Positions 12,949-23,440 of a stretch of 64,000 nt of DNA are shown piece after piece. The stretch comes from Rhopalosiphum padi (Eukaryota; Arthropoda; Insecta; Hemiptera; Aphididae), in NCBI RefSeq assembly GCF_020882245.1, contig NC_083598.1, forward strand, positions 59,991,858 to 60,055,857, read 5' to 3'. Below the pieces are notes generated by a model. The model had not been told where the DNA came from. It did not search any database and worked only from the letters and a program-made list of their open reading frames with translations. Positions within the stretch are counted from its first letter, which is position 1; each line of letters opens with the position of its first letter. The translations under genes and the position numbers were made by a program.

Positions 12949-13029
12949 CTGAAAATGCAAAATTAAATGAATTGTTAATGGAAACCAATAAAAGTAATAA
13001 TGGAAATAATTAGTGTATGAATATTGTAC
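12949..13029 (-). other. Helitron intron 2 (81 bp)
   Basis: The donor is ACAG|GTACAATA (GT at 13029-13028) and the acceptor is GCATTTTCAG (AG at 12950-12949). Splicing joins ...DPITG to VSTNNKNL in one frame (phase 1). An ATG at 12988 within the intron opens a longer frame, but its first 13 codons are intronic. Confidence 0.8.
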
Positions 13030-13531
13030 CTGTAATTGGATCGACCATCTTCAACGTGATGTCGTATCCGTCTTGCCCTTGTCAATAAATGATTGGATAT
13101 TGTAACGCATCGTACAAACGATGTGTCTCGTTTACACGATGCATGATATTGCTTCTTCGCTGAACGACAATGTCTCGTGATTTAGTTGGATCGCCAACAA
13201 TAATTGCAGCAACATCATAAACGGTGGGTGCATTGAATCTTCGCACATGTTCACCTGTCGGAGTACAATCCGCTCTTATGACAAATTTGTGCGTATCCGA
13301 TGGCATTCGTTCCAATGCTGTTTTGAACATATTAACCACAGCATTATTAGCGTGAAAAAATGCTTGCAACTGTTCAATAATTCGTCTCTTTAACTGTTGT
13401 GCTCCCTGTATATTGCACCGCACGTTCAGCTGATCCACCATCGACGAAATGAAATATATTTGCAGAAATTGATGCGGTTCATCTGGTGTTGGCACCATTG
13501 AACCATGCAAATGATATATTTGACCTTGTAT
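13030..13531 (-). CDS. RepHel exon 2, with in-frame TGA
   Basis: This exon is 502 nt, phase 0 at its start and phase 1 at its end. It covers the region between the zinc cluster and the Rep nuclease (for example IYHLHGS, EPHQFLQIYF, VIRADCTPTGEH). Codon 13084-13082 is TGA. Translation on either side is in the same frame and continues with the conserved-looking QGQDGYDITLKMVDPITG. A single TGG to TGA change is therefore the simplest explanation, from the Trp I expect here in related Helitrons (recollection, not checked). Confidence 0.8.
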
Positions 13532-13662
13532 CTGTAATTGCAAATAATCATTAAAATTTGTTCATGAATACATTGTAAATCGTGTGATGGTGTAGTGTGT
13601 GGTGTATATGAAGTTGTTATGTGTTGCAATTATGTGTTGGTTATGTGTGTTGTATCTTTTAC
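13532..13662 (-). other. Helitron intron 1 (131 bp)
   Basis: The minus-strand donor is AAG|GTAAAAG (GT at 13662-13661) and the acceptor is TTGCAATTACAG (AG at 13533-13532). The intron is phase 0: exon 1 contributes exactly 160 codons, and the following exon resumes in the frame of the downstream coding stretch with IQGQIYH. All three frames of the intron contain stops, and joining across it restores continuous homology to the Helitron Rep family. Confidence 0.8.
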
Positions 13663-14142
13663 CTTGCAAGTCGGCATGAAGCCGCCTTCTCGAATGATAT
13701 TAGCTCCAAAGGAAGTCATGCGAAAGCAGTTATTGTATTCAAGGATGTGTTGAAGAAAATGGCTGGAATCGGGATCACTTCCATCAAACAATGTTTTCAG
13801 TGGCTGTGGTGGTGTAAGTAATGGATCCAGTTTGACTTTTCCACTTGCGCAGCACAATCCAACCGTTTCTCTTTTGAACTTTACCGCATTGCAATATCGG
13901 CATATAGTCGTCATTCGTCCAATATCCAAATTTTCATCATCACTGTAGTTCGCAGTGGGATCATATTGGAATGCCAAGCGATTGTATGATGCCAATGATC
14001 TTCGTGTGCTCACGCGATGTCTCAATCGGTCATTTTCTCTTATTATATTTTGTCTTTCTTCTCTTAAGTTCCTTGAATAGACTTGTTGCTGGCTTGCATG
14101 TCTTGTGCGGCGGCCGATGTTCGCACGTCGTTCTCTAGGCAT
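13630..14142 (-). CDS. RepHel exon 1 (N-terminal, zinc-cluster region)
   Basis: The ATG at 14142 opens 160 codons up to the donor at 13662 (exon end AAG, then GTAAAAG); the open frame itself runs on into the intron to 13630. The peptide starts with a strongly basic segment (MPRERRANIGRRTRH) and later has CRYC at residues 81-84 and CC at 97-98, a likely zinc site. It ends with the ...GGFMPTCK segment typical of Helitron proteins just before the Rep region. The start is chosen because it is the only upstream ATG in frame after a stop and sits about 350 nt inside the element's 5' end. Confidence 0.8.
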   Translation of the reverse strand: MPRERRANIGRRTRHASQQQVYSRNLREERQNIIRENDRLRHRVSTRRSLASYNRLAFQYDPTANYSDDENLDIGRMTTICRYCNAVKFKRETVGLCCASGKVKLDPLLTPPQPLKTLFDGSDPDSSHFLQHILEYNNCFRMTSFGANIIREGGFMPTCKVKDTTHITNT

Positions 14143-14489
14143 TTTGGACTATGGACATAGTGTTGAATTTAACTTCAAATGCACGATCCATATAATTTAC
14201 AATAAATGAAATTAACTGAACAGAGAATAATGATATCTGTCACACACTTTATCACGCACCGTTGCTATTGGTTTGAAGTACATGCTATGTATAATAGATG
14301 GCGCTGTATGTGAAAAACGATTTCCCCACTTTTCTGTTGAATTTTTCCTGAATTTTCCAGAATTTTCTTTGCTATAAACCTCACGGAGCCCAAGACCTTT
14401 CCAACGAATGCAAAACCGTGGAAATCGGTTCGTGCGTTCTGGAGTTATAGCGTCAGGGAGGAAAACCGGACTTATTTTTATATAATAGA

Positions 14490-15764
14490 TTTAACTATTC
14501 TAAAATATTTAAAAATATTTAAAATAAAATTAGCATCCGATTACTTAAAATTAAATGAAACGTATATATATATCGAAAACTTTCCGATGCTATTACTACA
14601 TAAAAATATTTATTTAAATTAAAATCCGTTCCCTATATATGACTAACAACGTTGTCTAAATTGTGACTTTGGCAGAAATATTTTCACAAAATTATAAATC
14701 TATATAATTTGAGTGTATATCATTCAAATTTAAAATATAAAATAGAATGATCTCAAGTTAGAACACTTTATTTTAATCGTCATATTTTATCATATTTCTT
14801 TTATATAGAAGACTGAATATCTGTATGTCATTCAAATAACGGAAATATTCATAGCTATTCAGTACAAACATAAAAACTATAATAATGATATTGTAAATTA
14901 CAAACTTCGACCTTTTATAACATTAAATTTACAAAAAAAACCATAAACCCTAATGTTCAGACGACGTAGGTACTCGATAAAATTGAGTGCACTGAAAATA
15001 ATGAAATATTGTATAAGCAATAAATCGACATGCGCTGAAATATCGACGATTAATGAACGCTACATTAAAAATCTGAAAATAGATTGGTTGTAATTAAATA
15101 GTACAATATTTTATACAAAATATTATTTATCTCTATCGTATGATATTATGTATTTTTAGCATAATTTGCATAAGTAATGTATTGGTATTTTTAGATTTTA
15201 GAACATCAATAATAAATTATAATATTTACCTCAATTTATATTTTATCAAATTTATCAACTGTATAATACTATATTTAATATAAAATCTATTTGTAAAGCT
15301 CTCACATTAGCTATACCGTAATGCAAAATAAGTGTATTATTTTATACACAAAGCAAAAGAGAAAAATGGTTTTTTTTAAACTAGATTTTTTTATAGGCTA
15401 TAGTTCGGAGTTTCATAATTTCATTTATAAATTTCAAAGTAATCGCCTTTGAACCATGATAATATTTTTTTACCTTTCTTACTATAAAATAAAACTAGAA
15501 TATAAGATTTTTTATCAAATATTTTCAATTAATCAAAGGTAAATATATTAATCTAAAAAACGTATGCGTAACTCGTGAGAAAAAGAGAGAGAGAGAAAGA
15601 GAAAACCTTTGTTTTGATTTGGTGACTTCGTATAAATTTGTGTCTTGGTCAATTTTATCATGTTGTAGATGTTTGTAAGTTTGTTGTTGAGGTATTTAGC
15701 AAGACTAATTGGAAAGTTGTATTTTGATTTTTCCTCATTAAATCAATGCCATTCTTATTGTAGA
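14490..15764. other. AT-rich intergenic DNA beyond the Helitron 5' end
   Basis: No gene or mobile-element boundary is visible. A short (GA)n tract lies at 15584-15601. The rest is low-complexity A/T-rich sequence. Confidence 0.5.
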
Positions 15765-15960
15765 TTTTTTATTTAGATTTCGGTTCTTCGAATGGTGCAT
15801 AGTTCAAGCTCTATTTTTCCATAAGATGTTAGTGGGCATGCCAGGAATATCCTAATCTGAAACTTGTCAGTATTACATCCTGTTTTCTAGTAAAATTGAA
15901 TGAATTAACATATCTATCGGTGCTATGTTTGATTTCTCCTTATTTATTTCTCAAACAATA
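15765..15960 (-). pseudogene. Relic of a non-LTR retrotransposon ORF2 (C-terminal to RNase H)
   Basis: On the minus strand a continuous frame reads EIKHSTDRYVNSF..., then RKQDVILTSFRLGYS and HAH*HLMEK. This matches the signature of insect Jockey/I-group ORF2 proteins downstream of the RNase H domain: (R)K(E)xVxLxRLRIGH...TH..L(M), followed in live elements by a CCHC-like cysteine cluster. Two stop codons interrupt the HAH...LMEK part and the cysteines are gone. The fragment is isolated; the RT domain is not found upstream (to the right) and no 3' tail is recognised to the left. It is an old, truncated insertion. Confidence 0.65.
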
Positions 15961-18904
15961 TTATTATTGTTTATTTTATGAAAGTCTTTGAAAATTTAAA
16001 TAAACTTTTTCAACAGAAAAATAATTTTAATTTATAACCTTTTTATAGTCAATTTGCACAGCTTGCAACATATGGTTCATGGTCATATAACTTTTAACAA
16101 TTTAAACAGAGTGCTCTGCGTATGCTTAATATTTAATTTAAATTATATTAATATTTATAAACTTACACCAAATTTGTGCCTGTTATCTCTTTTATTTTTT
16201 TTAACAATTTTTAAACTTTTATTTATATTTATATAAACAAATTTTAACTTTATGGTGATAATAGTTTAAATTTAATTAAGCGGACCGAACAAATATTTTT
16301 TTAACAATAATTATTTATTAGTTTTATTCTAACAAATAAATATTAATATTGGTTTTAATAAATAATAGTTCATAAGTTAGACACACCTAAGTAGCCTTAT
16401 AGCAACGTTGACTAATAATATTATAATTATCGTACTTTGAACACCATAAATTTAATATCAAACCACAGAATTATCTATGAGTTTCTGGAATATCATTAAA
16501 ATTAGGTTAGTCGTCCCCTCCCCAATGACGGCATACACTATACCTAATAGTTTAGTCGTTACCCGCGGTGTGTCAAGTACGGCCACGGCGTAAGCAATTA
16601 CTCTACTGATGATTGCGCGAAGACAATACAAAATTATAATAAATATATATATATATATATATGTGTGTTTTACCATTATGATCAAACCGCTCAAACACGT
16701 GCGAAATTATATGAGCGACTTCAAGGGGTGTCCAATTTATTAAGAGCTGTTCAACAATAAACGTGATGAGTGGAGTCAGACTATTTTTTAGATATCATAA
16801 TACATCTAAGCATGTAGGTCATCAATATGACGTCAACGCCTTTACTTGTACCTACTTTAAACAAATAACGTATATAATATGATAACATAATTTTATTATA
16901 ATCTTGTACGTTGACGACATAATCAATCTGTAGGTTGATTAATTACATTATACAGTTATTACTTATTAATATAACTTTTCGACTATTGTTGGACGTACAA
17001 TAAATATGACTTTGAAGTTGGAGATAATTATGCAGCGTGGTTCCGTTCATAGATTAATATTATAATAGATTATCATGATAGTAATGATTATCCGTTCAAT
17101 AAATCACTACTCGTTTATCAATGATAAGCATTTATTTATGAATTCAAAAATAAAAATAGTGATCTATCTCATTTGAATATTTTAAAACATGTTTAAGTTA
17201 ATTATTTTTATTTTTATCTTCTATAATATATATATTTTTATACATCATATTATATAACTTGAAACAACATTTTATTTGATACCTTATAACTAAAATTAAA
17301 ATTTAGGCGTTAAATTATTGTGGTTATATGTAAAATCAAAACGATTGAAATCGTATCCATGACTTCGAAATACGCTAAAATTATTTTACAACTGTAATAC
17401 GAAAATACAATATAACTATAATAATTGAAACGTATTTTTACCGGAATTCAGTCAATACGGTTACCTGGCATTTTTCATCTTTATTCTATTATTCTATATA
17501 TCTATTGTTTAAACTTACAATGAACTTTCAAAACACCGTGTAAAGAAAAACATTTGATTAACCTTTTCAAAACATGGCACCATCGCTTCAATTTTATTTA
17601 TTTATTAAATGATACGGGTCGAATCCAATATGTGGGATAACAACAAATAATTTATTTATGAATATAAACTAGAAAAACTTTTTTTTAATTTTAAAAATCA
17701 AACGCGGTTATTTCTTGAGTATTTTTATATTTTAATATTTAAACCTTTTTTTTTTAAAGTTTGGTGAGGTTTTCATTTTACTTAATATGATACTTTATCA
17801 TTGGCCATGTATACAACACAAGTAATCATTTCTTCTACCACTAATAAATAATAATATAGAAGATTGAGTTACAGCAATTTTAAATTATAATTCTTAGTAG
17901 GGGAAAAACAATATGTATACAAACAATTAATAACCACTTGAAAAATAAGAAAGAATTATCGCTGGAAATACTCATTAACCGGTACAACGGTTTATTTCTA
18001 GTAAAGCTTGAAGTGCATAATGGAAAAAAGAAGGGCGTGGAAACCAACAAACCTATATTTCATGAAAATAAACATAATAATATAATATAAAGCGCGTCAA
18101 AATACTCAAGTTTTCCATCATTGCCATTCACCACCATCACAACTATAGTGTATTTGGCGCGGTGATCCGACAAAGTGCAAATATTTACTTAAAAAAAAAA
18201 AAACAATGTTATTATTACGATTAATTGACATTATTTACACAAGCATTTTAGTTAAAAATATCATACTCATATATTTATATCATATAAATGATAAAAATAT
18301 GCTTGTGTAAAACCAATTAAATACCAATAGAGATAAAACTACTGAAAAAATGAAAGTGGTCAATGTTCGTCCTTCTGAGGTTTGGTGACTAGGGGGATGT
18401 TGTGTTACCGAGAAACTTCGTAAATTTTGTATGAAAATATAATGGTGTTCACTTAATATCAAAGCTCGCCAATCAATCGTTTCAGTTAATACGGGGAATT
18501 TTAGCTGGATGTTTGTATGAAATTCATTTGTTTCTGGTCATTTTAGCTCTGGTGTAATAATCAAAGGGTTGACAATATCAAAGAGCTAATTACTAATTTT
18601 CGTAATGATTTTTAAATTAATATGGAAATTATATTGATATAGAGAATTTTTGCCAACGCACAAAATAACCAGCTAAAATAAATTAAGGATGGGTGGGAGG
18701 AAAATGATTAACGTTCGTTGAAACGTGAAAGTGTATATTTCAGGATTTCAGGAATAATTATCGATATAAATACATTTTTTGTACTCATTCACGTTAAATT
18801 GTAACTAATATTATATACCTCGACCATATACATCTTTTAACTAAAATTATTTACATTTTTGAAATTGCATTCAATTATTATAATTATATCAGTTTTAATT
18901 TTTA
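15961..18904. other. AT-rich intergenic DNA
   Basis: No supportable gene. A moderately GC-richer patch lies at 16500-16740, where a 78-codon minus-strand frame runs through an (AT)n tract (16643-16662) and lacks motifs. Another patch near 18000-18180 includes accaccatcaca and ggcgcggtgatccg. I cannot assign either. Confidence 0.45.
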
Positions 18905-19956
18905 TAAATAAAATTACACAAATCTTTTTAGCAACACCACAATCAAATTATGTCTTATTTAGTAATACTTATATTTTACATGATAATATTCGTAAATTAA
19001 ATTTTAATTTTTCATTTACGAAGATAAGGTTAAAAAAATTGTTAAATTATTACTAGTATATACTTATAATTATCTTACTTGTAAGAATTGAATAATTTTA
19101 GAACAAGTATGCACTGTTAAATATTTAGGTATAACAATTGATTATAAGTTAAAATGGAATGATTTCTTATTTAACTAAGGCTGTTCAAATTTTTTTTTAT
19201 ATTTTTAATGATATTAGATTTATTATTAACACAGATATTAAACGTATATTATACTTAATTTATCACATATGGAATTTGCATTTGGGGTCAAGCATATGAC
19301 TCTCATAGGTATCGTTTAAAAATTACTTTAAATAGACTAATTAAATTTTTATTGCTTAAGCCTATGTTTTATAGCAACAATTCAGCGTATTTAGAACTTA
19401 ATGTAGCGTCTGTTGATAATCTATATCTAAGTAACACCCTAATTAGTTTATTTAGATTTAAACAAAACATTACCCAGTTGGATCACTCATACAATACACG
19501 TTATAAAGATAATGTTAATATACCTGTGCAACATTTTAAAAAACAAATTGGTCTAAAATGTTGTATATCAGTTGCTATTCAAATCTATAGATTATACAAA
19601 ATTAATATTTTTGACTTTTTTAATTTTTATATGTTTGTCATTTTTAAAAAAAAATAGATTTTTATAAATTTCAGTCACTATAATCCTATTTATGTATTTA
19701 TATTTTGTTCTATTCTCTATTTAAAAAAAATATTTATGATGTCTTTTTAGTTGGTTATTATAAAATGTATTTTATTTTTTGTTTTAATTAACTATACTCT
19801 ATATTATACTATATACTATATATACTGAACTCAAATTCTTAATCCCCATCACAAACATTACGCTTATAGGGGAATTTGCAGCTTGTATTAATTTGTTATT
19901 TCTTTTGTTTTTTGTTGTTTACAAGAAAAATAAAATTATTATTATTATTATTATAT
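18905..19956 (+). pseudogene. 3' part of a decayed non-LTR retrotransposon (RT C-terminus and tail)
   Basis: In + strand order: NYVLFSNTYI (about 18947), then KYLGITIDYKLKWND (19116-19163), the conserved block after the RT palm in Jockey/CR1-like elements (YLGxxxDxxLxW). Next comes YGICIWGQAYDSH (about 19268), then a continuous 101-codon frame (19352-19657) of leucine/asparagine-rich C-terminal sequence. The blocks lie in different frames and a stop interrupts between them. Downstream, a 3' untranslated region ends with AATAAA (19929-19934) and an (ATT)n tail (19935-19952), the usual 3' terminus of such elements. The 5' part is missing, consistent with 5' truncation on insertion. Confidence 0.75.
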
Positions 19957-20579
19957 CATAATATTTATTAACTAGTAAGAATTAGTATATAATTTGAACA
20001 CTATAACAAATAGTTATTATTCAAGGATTCGATTTGGGTCAATGTATAGCACGTGATGTTATAGAACTCTTCGCTAGTGTAAGGTATAGAAAGGTCGATC
20101 GATAATAGTTATTGTTACAATGTTACCTGTTGGCTATTGGCAAGTGCACAACTGCAACTGTTGGTAACTGCAAGTATAATCAGTAGTCACCCATATTTAA
20201 TACCAGCTTGATTCGTATCAGACACCATCACTTTTATTGTGCGACAACTAGTGGTCAGATTTTAACATTTTTAATATCATAAATTCAAGAATTTTTCATT
20301 TATTAAAGATAAATACTGACCAAACTTACAACATAAAAATACAAAAAAGATTGTACAATAAATAGTGTTTACGATATGATTTTAATAAGATAACTAAAAA
20401 AATATGCACATACCAATCATGGTTTAATTTTGATAAAGCGAGGAAAACTTACAACTCTCTTTTTAGTTTTTAATTTTTTATGAATGGAGGTTAAGTTTGA
20501 TTTGTGTAATTATAAATATTATTAATTATTTTATTGATAAATATATAATTATTTACATTTAAAAATTATTATAATGTTA
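19957..20579. other. Intergenic DNA
   Basis: No coding frame is recognised. The part 20035-20260 is more complex in sequence than its surroundings (gcacgtgatg, ggtcgatcgat, repeated aactgcaa units) but I cannot assign it. Confidence 0.45.
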
Positions 20580-20792
20580 TACGTGTTCAGTGGCGTAATT
20601 ACGAGAGGAGATTAAGGAGATATATCTCCTCCCTTGACCCACTCTTTTTTTAGCTATTTTTATATAGTTATAGTTGTGGTTTTTTCTATTTATAAATCTA
20701 TCGGTAGATAATACAATTTTGAGCCGTTTGTCATCGGAAATTTTAATTATATCTCCTCCCTAGAAATCCTAAATACGCCCACTTTACGTGTT
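20580..20792. mobile_element. hAT-type MITE, 197 bp, with 8-bp target duplication
   Basis: The element 20588-20784 starts CAGTGGCGTAATTACG and ends TACGCCCACTT, giving imperfect terminal inverted repeats that both continue into ggaggagat / atctcctcc. It is flanked by the exact 8-mer tacgtgtt at 20580-20587 and 20785-20792. An 8-bp target duplication and CAGTGGCG-type ends are characteristic of nonautonomous hAT elements. It has no coding capacity and depends on a transposase supplied elsewhere. The opposite ends have diverged but the target duplication is perfect. Confidence 0.85.
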
Positions 20793-22807
20793 GTTATTAA
20801 GTAATATATATTATATTTATCAAATCATGTACTTAACATTATTCTTTTTTCTCATATTTACTCGAACTCCGTTTGACTTTAGGTGAAAAAATCAAGTAAG
20901 AAGTCTTATCCTAATATTTTAGGTATATTTTTGTACCTACTGTGTCTAAATATCTAACACTATTTTAAATAGCAACCAATCCATAAGCCACTGACACTGT
21001 TACTGCAATAACAATAATAATATCCAGTTAGACGCTTTTATCACCGCAGCACATAAATATAAAACGCCTACACTGCACTGTGGCCGTATTGGTAGGTACA
21101 GTAAAGGTGACTTATAAGGGTGTTGGGAATCCCATTGACTGTGGACATTAACGACGCTTTTTGGCCACCACAATTCACCAGCATCGTTAAGGGTTGAAAA
21201 TAATAAAAATAAAAACGATTATTTCACAGTTATCCCAATGACAACAATAAGGGCGCGAATATAGATGGATCGTTTTTAATTAATCGTTGCCCATCTGGAT
21301 ACAAAACCCGTCTAAAAGAAAAACGAAAATTGGTAGCTATATACACTCTGAATAGAAACTTGAACCACCCACCACCGGACACATAGTTGTTCGGTTACAC
21401 ATTAGAGTACAGACATATCTAAACTCACATTTATAAGTCTGTTAAACAATATTATATACTTATGAATTACTCGTCATTTGATGGGCTAAATATAAATGTA
21501 TAATCATGACATATATAGTATCGATATTTAAAGTTAATATGTTATGTATGTAATATAAATGACTAATGGTTATTATATGTGATATATATAATACATTTAT
21601 ATTTAATATACAAATATCATGATTTAAATTAAAAGGATATATTATAAAATTGTAATAATGACAAGTTTCTGATTTTTATAATATTATAATATATATATAT
21701 ATATTATCATTATTATATACTCATGACAACCAACAAATAGTATCATAAATACCATAAACTGTTAAAGGAAAACGTATTTTTGAATATAGTATTCCGTAAT
21801 TAATACAATACCATTTAACTTTTAAAATAGTTTATTACCCTAGCTAATATAAAATTGTAAATTTATAATTTTTTTTTTTTTAAAGTCAATGTAAATCTTT
21901 TAATATATTTTTTATTTATGAATTCGTGATTAAAAAGTAGAAAATTCATGTTTAAGTAAATACAAAATTGTTATTAAACAATTTCTGAAATCTGATAGGT
22001 ACGTCTACAATGTCAAAGTGCATTAATTCGTTTGAGACATGCAGTAAAAAATTATATTTTACTGAAATGTTATTTAAAAAAAATCTAAAACCAAATTATG
22101 AGTTATTTTACTTTGTTTTTTTTTCTTATTTTATCATCTTGGAATTCTAAAATGAATTTAATGAAGCTTGACAATCTAAGAAGTAGCTGAAACGAATTCA
22201 ATTCCTTGGAAATGTTGTATTTTTATAGAATTCGTCCCAAATAAATAAAATCACAATATCTAAGAATTGATATTACTCTATGATAAACAGTTTTTATTCC
22301 TACATTTTATATAATTTAATTTTGTATGCTAAATAAAGAACTAAGTTAATTCCATTATAAGTACTAAATGTATTCACTGACATACATCACAGATTAAACA
22401 CATTTTATCATAGATTTGTCTTAAAATATTTAAATAATAAAACCAATTAGTATTGTATTTATTTTATCAATATTGAGTTGAGTATCATTTAAAAAATATA
22501 ATTGAAATATATTTAGATGAATGAATCAATGAAAATTCAAGCTTTCCAAAAGTCAAATAATGTATTAATTATAAAATAACATGATATTATTTTGTACGTT
22601 TGAATGAGTGATTGATTTTACTATTAGTAATCAGTAAGTTGAATTAATTTTTTCCAAAAATATTGCGTTTAACAATATCATAGTACGTATAAAAAATGAT
22701 AACATACGTAAAAGTTGTACTATCCCCATTCCCCATGAATGATGTTTTTAAACTATAAAAAAATAACAAACATCATTATCAATTAACATCGTTTGATATA
22801 TAATTTA
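20793..22807. other. AT-rich intergenic DNA
   Basis: No gene recognised. A GC-richer segment (about 21040-21330, with gcaccgcagcac-like, tttttggccacc and gggcgcgaat words) stands out but shows no frame, splice pair or repeat ends I can support. Confidence 0.45.
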
Positions 22808-23440
22808 TTCCAAATTTGAACTTCAGATGTCTATAAAAATTAATTCTGATTGTATATTTTTGGATATTTTTAGTTCCAGTATAAAACGTTTATGTGGATC
22901 ATTGTATTACATTTTCATACCTAAGCCTTATACATTTTTATAAACACATAAAAAAATTGTACATATACATATATTTTTAATATTTGTATACAGGTATAGT
23001 AATAATTTTGTATTAAATTTTCAAAAATTTTGACCCAGCAAATATTTTCTTATCATTTATAGAAAAAAATGTGTACATTTCAAATTTCTATAAATAGGTC
23101 AAAAACTGAAAAAATATTTAGAAAATTATAATATGTATAGGAAAAGCAAACATAAATATTTGATCTAAATTTCAAGTATCTACGATTATTTATAATTGAA
23201 TTATAGCTAAAATACAAATATATTTGACTAAAAATTGGTTTTGTTTAAACATTTCCGTATTTCATTATTGTTTTTTTCCCTGCAGTTACTGAGAATTTTT
23301 TATTACCTTCACTTTCTCCACCAAAAAAACTAACAAGATGCAATTTGCTACCAGAAACCATCATCAAAATTTAAAATCTAAATATTGTTATTGCCTAAAA
23401 AAGTAATGACAAATAAAAAAAAATACACATCTTTATAAAA
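22808..23440 (+). repeat. Dispersed repeat family B, longer copy
   Basis: This segment shares ordered blocks with the copy at 28330-28640: AATTTGAACTTCAGATGTC, ATTTTTAGTTCCAGTAT, TATTAAATTTTCAA, ACTAACAAGATGCAAT, CCAGAAACCATCATC and AATGACAAATA. The blocks are in the same orientation in both copies, but about 320 bp of the middle part is absent from the second. No coding frame or clear ends are present. It is a nonautonomous dispersed repeat of unknown class. Confidence 0.6.

Larger units (their letters stand above)
9616..14142 (-). pseudogene. Helitron RepHel transposase gene, 3 exons, two lesions
   Basis: Exons are 14142-13663, 13531-13030 and 12948-9616. Spliced, they give 4,315 nt, one more than a multiple of three, i.e. 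about 1,437 residues, the usual length for animal RepHel proteins. Exon 1 encodes a basic N-terminus and a zinc-binding-like CRYC...CC cluster. Exons 2-3 carry the Rep nuclease: FITVTCNP (motif 1), PHAHILIW (HUH metal site, about 12388-12365) and YLCKYVTKG with two tyrosines four residues apart (codons starting 11968 and 11956). The second half of exon 3 is a Pif1/SF1B helicase. It has Walker A APGGTGKT (around 10884), Walker B WDEC, GDFRQ, TTNMRV and the C-terminal YVACSRV. Two lesions break it: an in-frame TGA at 13084-13082 and a 1-nt frameshift close to 11555. All other motifs are intact, so inactivation looks recent. Confidence 0.9.
9429..14489 (-). mobile_element. Near-intact autonomous Helitron, 5,061 bp
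   Basis: The element reads on the minus strand. Its 5' end is TCTATTATATAAAAAT, with TC at 14489-14488 preceded by A (complement of t14490). Its 3' end is CTAG (9432-9429) followed by T (complement of a9428). This is the invariant A^T insertion preference of Helitrons, without target duplication. Seven nt before CTAG lies a hairpin (9440-9457): GGCGAA, six-nt loop, TTCGCC. Helitrons move by rolling-circle replication using an HUH-nuclease/helicase protein, and a complete RepHel gene occupies 14142-9616. The region 14143-14489 is the 5' untranslated and promoter part. The element is otherwise uninterrupted by insertions, suggesting recent arrival. The empty site would read aaaaaaa joined to ttaactat. 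Confidence 0.93.

Noticed and set aside
16458..16694. 78-codon minus-strand frame
   Set aside because: Partly encoded by an (AT)n tract and without motifs; not a gene.
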